A DNA stretch of 64,000 nucleotides from Brevundimonas vitisensis (GTDB taxonomy: Bacteria; Pseudomonadota; Alphaproteobacteria; Caulobacterales; Caulobacteraceae). Each line of letters starts with the position of its first letter. Positions within the stretch are counted from its first letter, which is position 1. Under the pieces are notes generated by a model that was given only the letters and a program-made list of their open reading frames with translations, had not been told where the DNA came from and ran no database searches. The stretch spans positions 496,001 to 560,000 of the forward strand of contig NZ_CP067977.1 of assembly GCF_016656965.1 (NCBI RefSeq), written 5' to 3'. The position numbers and the translations under genes are program-made. Positions 63,303-64,000 of this stretch are shown piece by piece.

Positions 63303-63923
63303 TCAGGAACAGCCTTCGACATACTGGATGCTGGGCCCGCCAGCGTGGATCGCCTGGACCGTGCCTTCCTGCCCGACCTCATAGACAATGCCCCTGGCAG
63401 CCGCATCGGTCACATAGGTGGCGGCTCCACCGCGGGTCCAGACGGTGATGTATTCGGACGGGGCGGCCGAATATTTGTGCGGGGTGACCGTGGCCTGGGC
63501 TCCATAGGCCGTCTTCACCGTGGCGGCCGTATCACCCAGCCCCAGGCCGCGATCGGTCTTGACCGTCGAATCGCGGATCAGGGAGATGCGAGTCAGGACG
63601 CCCTGCTCGATCATTACCAGCATACCTTCGGGTGCCCGCTCGGGACGGAACTGGTCACACTGCGCCGGCTCGGCCCCACCGACGCTGCCTGGATCCGAAT
63701 CGGGCCCCAGGGCGGCGTTCACCTCTGCCAGCGTCATGCCGATCCGCAGCGGGCCGAAGCCTTCGGACGTCAGAACATTGGCCTGCGCGGGGGTCGGCAT
63801 CGGGCCAGGGCTGGTGGCGGGAGGATTGACCGGCGCCTCGGACGGCGGCTGGGCCGGTTCGGACGGGCCACAGCCCACCAGGGCCAGTGCGGCAAGCGAG
63901 ACGAGGGACATTGAGCGGATCAT
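63303..63923 (-). CDS. Putative lipoprotein of unknown function
   Basis: A 206-aa protein. The signal MIRSMSLVSLAALALVGCGP ends in a lipobox, LVGC (Cys about 18). A Pro-rich linker (about 20-50) leads to a domain containing GPLRIGMTLAEVNAALGPDS, the SLT/'RIGMTxxEV' start often seen in small periplasmic proteins, then LVMIEQGVLTRISLIRDSTV. Family not assigned. A terminator lies just upstream. Confidence 0.7.
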   Translation of the reverse strand: MIRSMSLVSLAALALVGCGPSEPAQPPSEAPVNPPATSPGPMPTPAQANVLTSEGFGPLRIGMTLAEVNAALGPDSDPGSVGGAEPAQCDQFRPERAPEGMLVMIEQGVLTRISLIRDSTVKTDRGLGLGDTAATVKTAYGAQATVTPHKYSAAPSEYITVWTRGGAATYVTDAAARGIVYEVGQEGTVQAIHAGGPSIQYVEGCS

Positions 63924-63960
63924 GGGACTCTCCTGAAGTCTTGAACCGCCCATAACGCAC

Positions 63961-63993
63961 GAAAACGGCGCGCAGTTGACCCACGCGCCGTCC
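63961..63993 (-). terminator. Terminator of a gene beyond the right edge (minus strand)
   Basis: Read on the minus strand, the stem acggcgcg / cgcgccgt with an 11-base loop is followed by TTTTCG. It probably ends a gene lying to the right of the window. Confidence 0.6.
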
Positions 63994-64000
63994 AAAACGT

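Overview
The window is a 64 kb piece of high-GC alphaproteobacterial chromosome, most likely from Caulobacterales and close to Brevundimonas or Caulobacter. The clues are an adjacent divK-pleD pair, an alphaproteobacterial tRNA-His with no encoded G-1, the infA-maf-RNase G-yacG gene order, DUF1489, DUF3126 and TorF-type proteins, and several promoters that resemble the Caulobacter housekeeping pattern (TTGACG-like, 10-14 nt, GCTANAWC-like). Almost everything is core housekeeping DNA. I see no insertion sequence, prophage, CRISPR array, integrase or toxin-antitoxin pair.

Layout. 1-9 kb: a partial DUF2272 gene, an aminopeptidase P and prmA; a histone-H1-like Ala/Lys/Pro protein; a NUDIX-cysE-DUF3126 run; a nitroreductase; membrane proteins DUF817 and DUF3429; queF. 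9-13 kb: a compositionally odd secreted protein made of two TonB C-terminal domains, a nitronate monooxygenase-like enzyme, a TorF-type porin, and two cold-shock genes with matching 68-nt leaders. 13-16 kb: a trans-sulfuration pair. 16-31 kb: rnr, a NUDIX hydrolase, a phytoene-desaturase-like oxidoreductase, DUF1489, the biotin subunit of methylcrotonyl-CoA carboxylase, a SemiSWEET/iron-permease pair, an ArsR (SdpR-like)/membrane pair, a dipeptidyl peptidase coupled to a methionine aminopeptidase, fpr and a chorismate mutase.

31-43 kb: panD, sppA, a peptidoglycan amidase, the RNase P RNA, an mccB-hutG-hutI catabolic operon, a cyclic-nucleotide-domain/patatin protein, tam behind tRNA-His, and an M48 protease. 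43-51 kb: exbB-exbD-tonB, tRNA-Phe, infA-maf-rng-yacG, cysS, folE and a second, orphan exbD. 51-64 kb: an aldo/keto reductase, rpmG, pleD-divK (cell polarity and c-di-GMP), dinB, a polysaccharide deacetylase, hemB, motB, bpt, eno and a lipoprotein.

Genes are densely packed. At least six adjacent pairs share ATGA or GTGA stop-start overlaps, and DUF1489 appears to use a CTGA overlap with a non-canonical CTG start. No large new system is evident. The best leads are the tandem TonB-domain protein, the twin cspA leaders, the inverted repeat lying over the eno promoter, the arginase-family HutG with an altered metal motif, and the CTG start. All functional calls come from reading motifs and remembered family features; no search was run.
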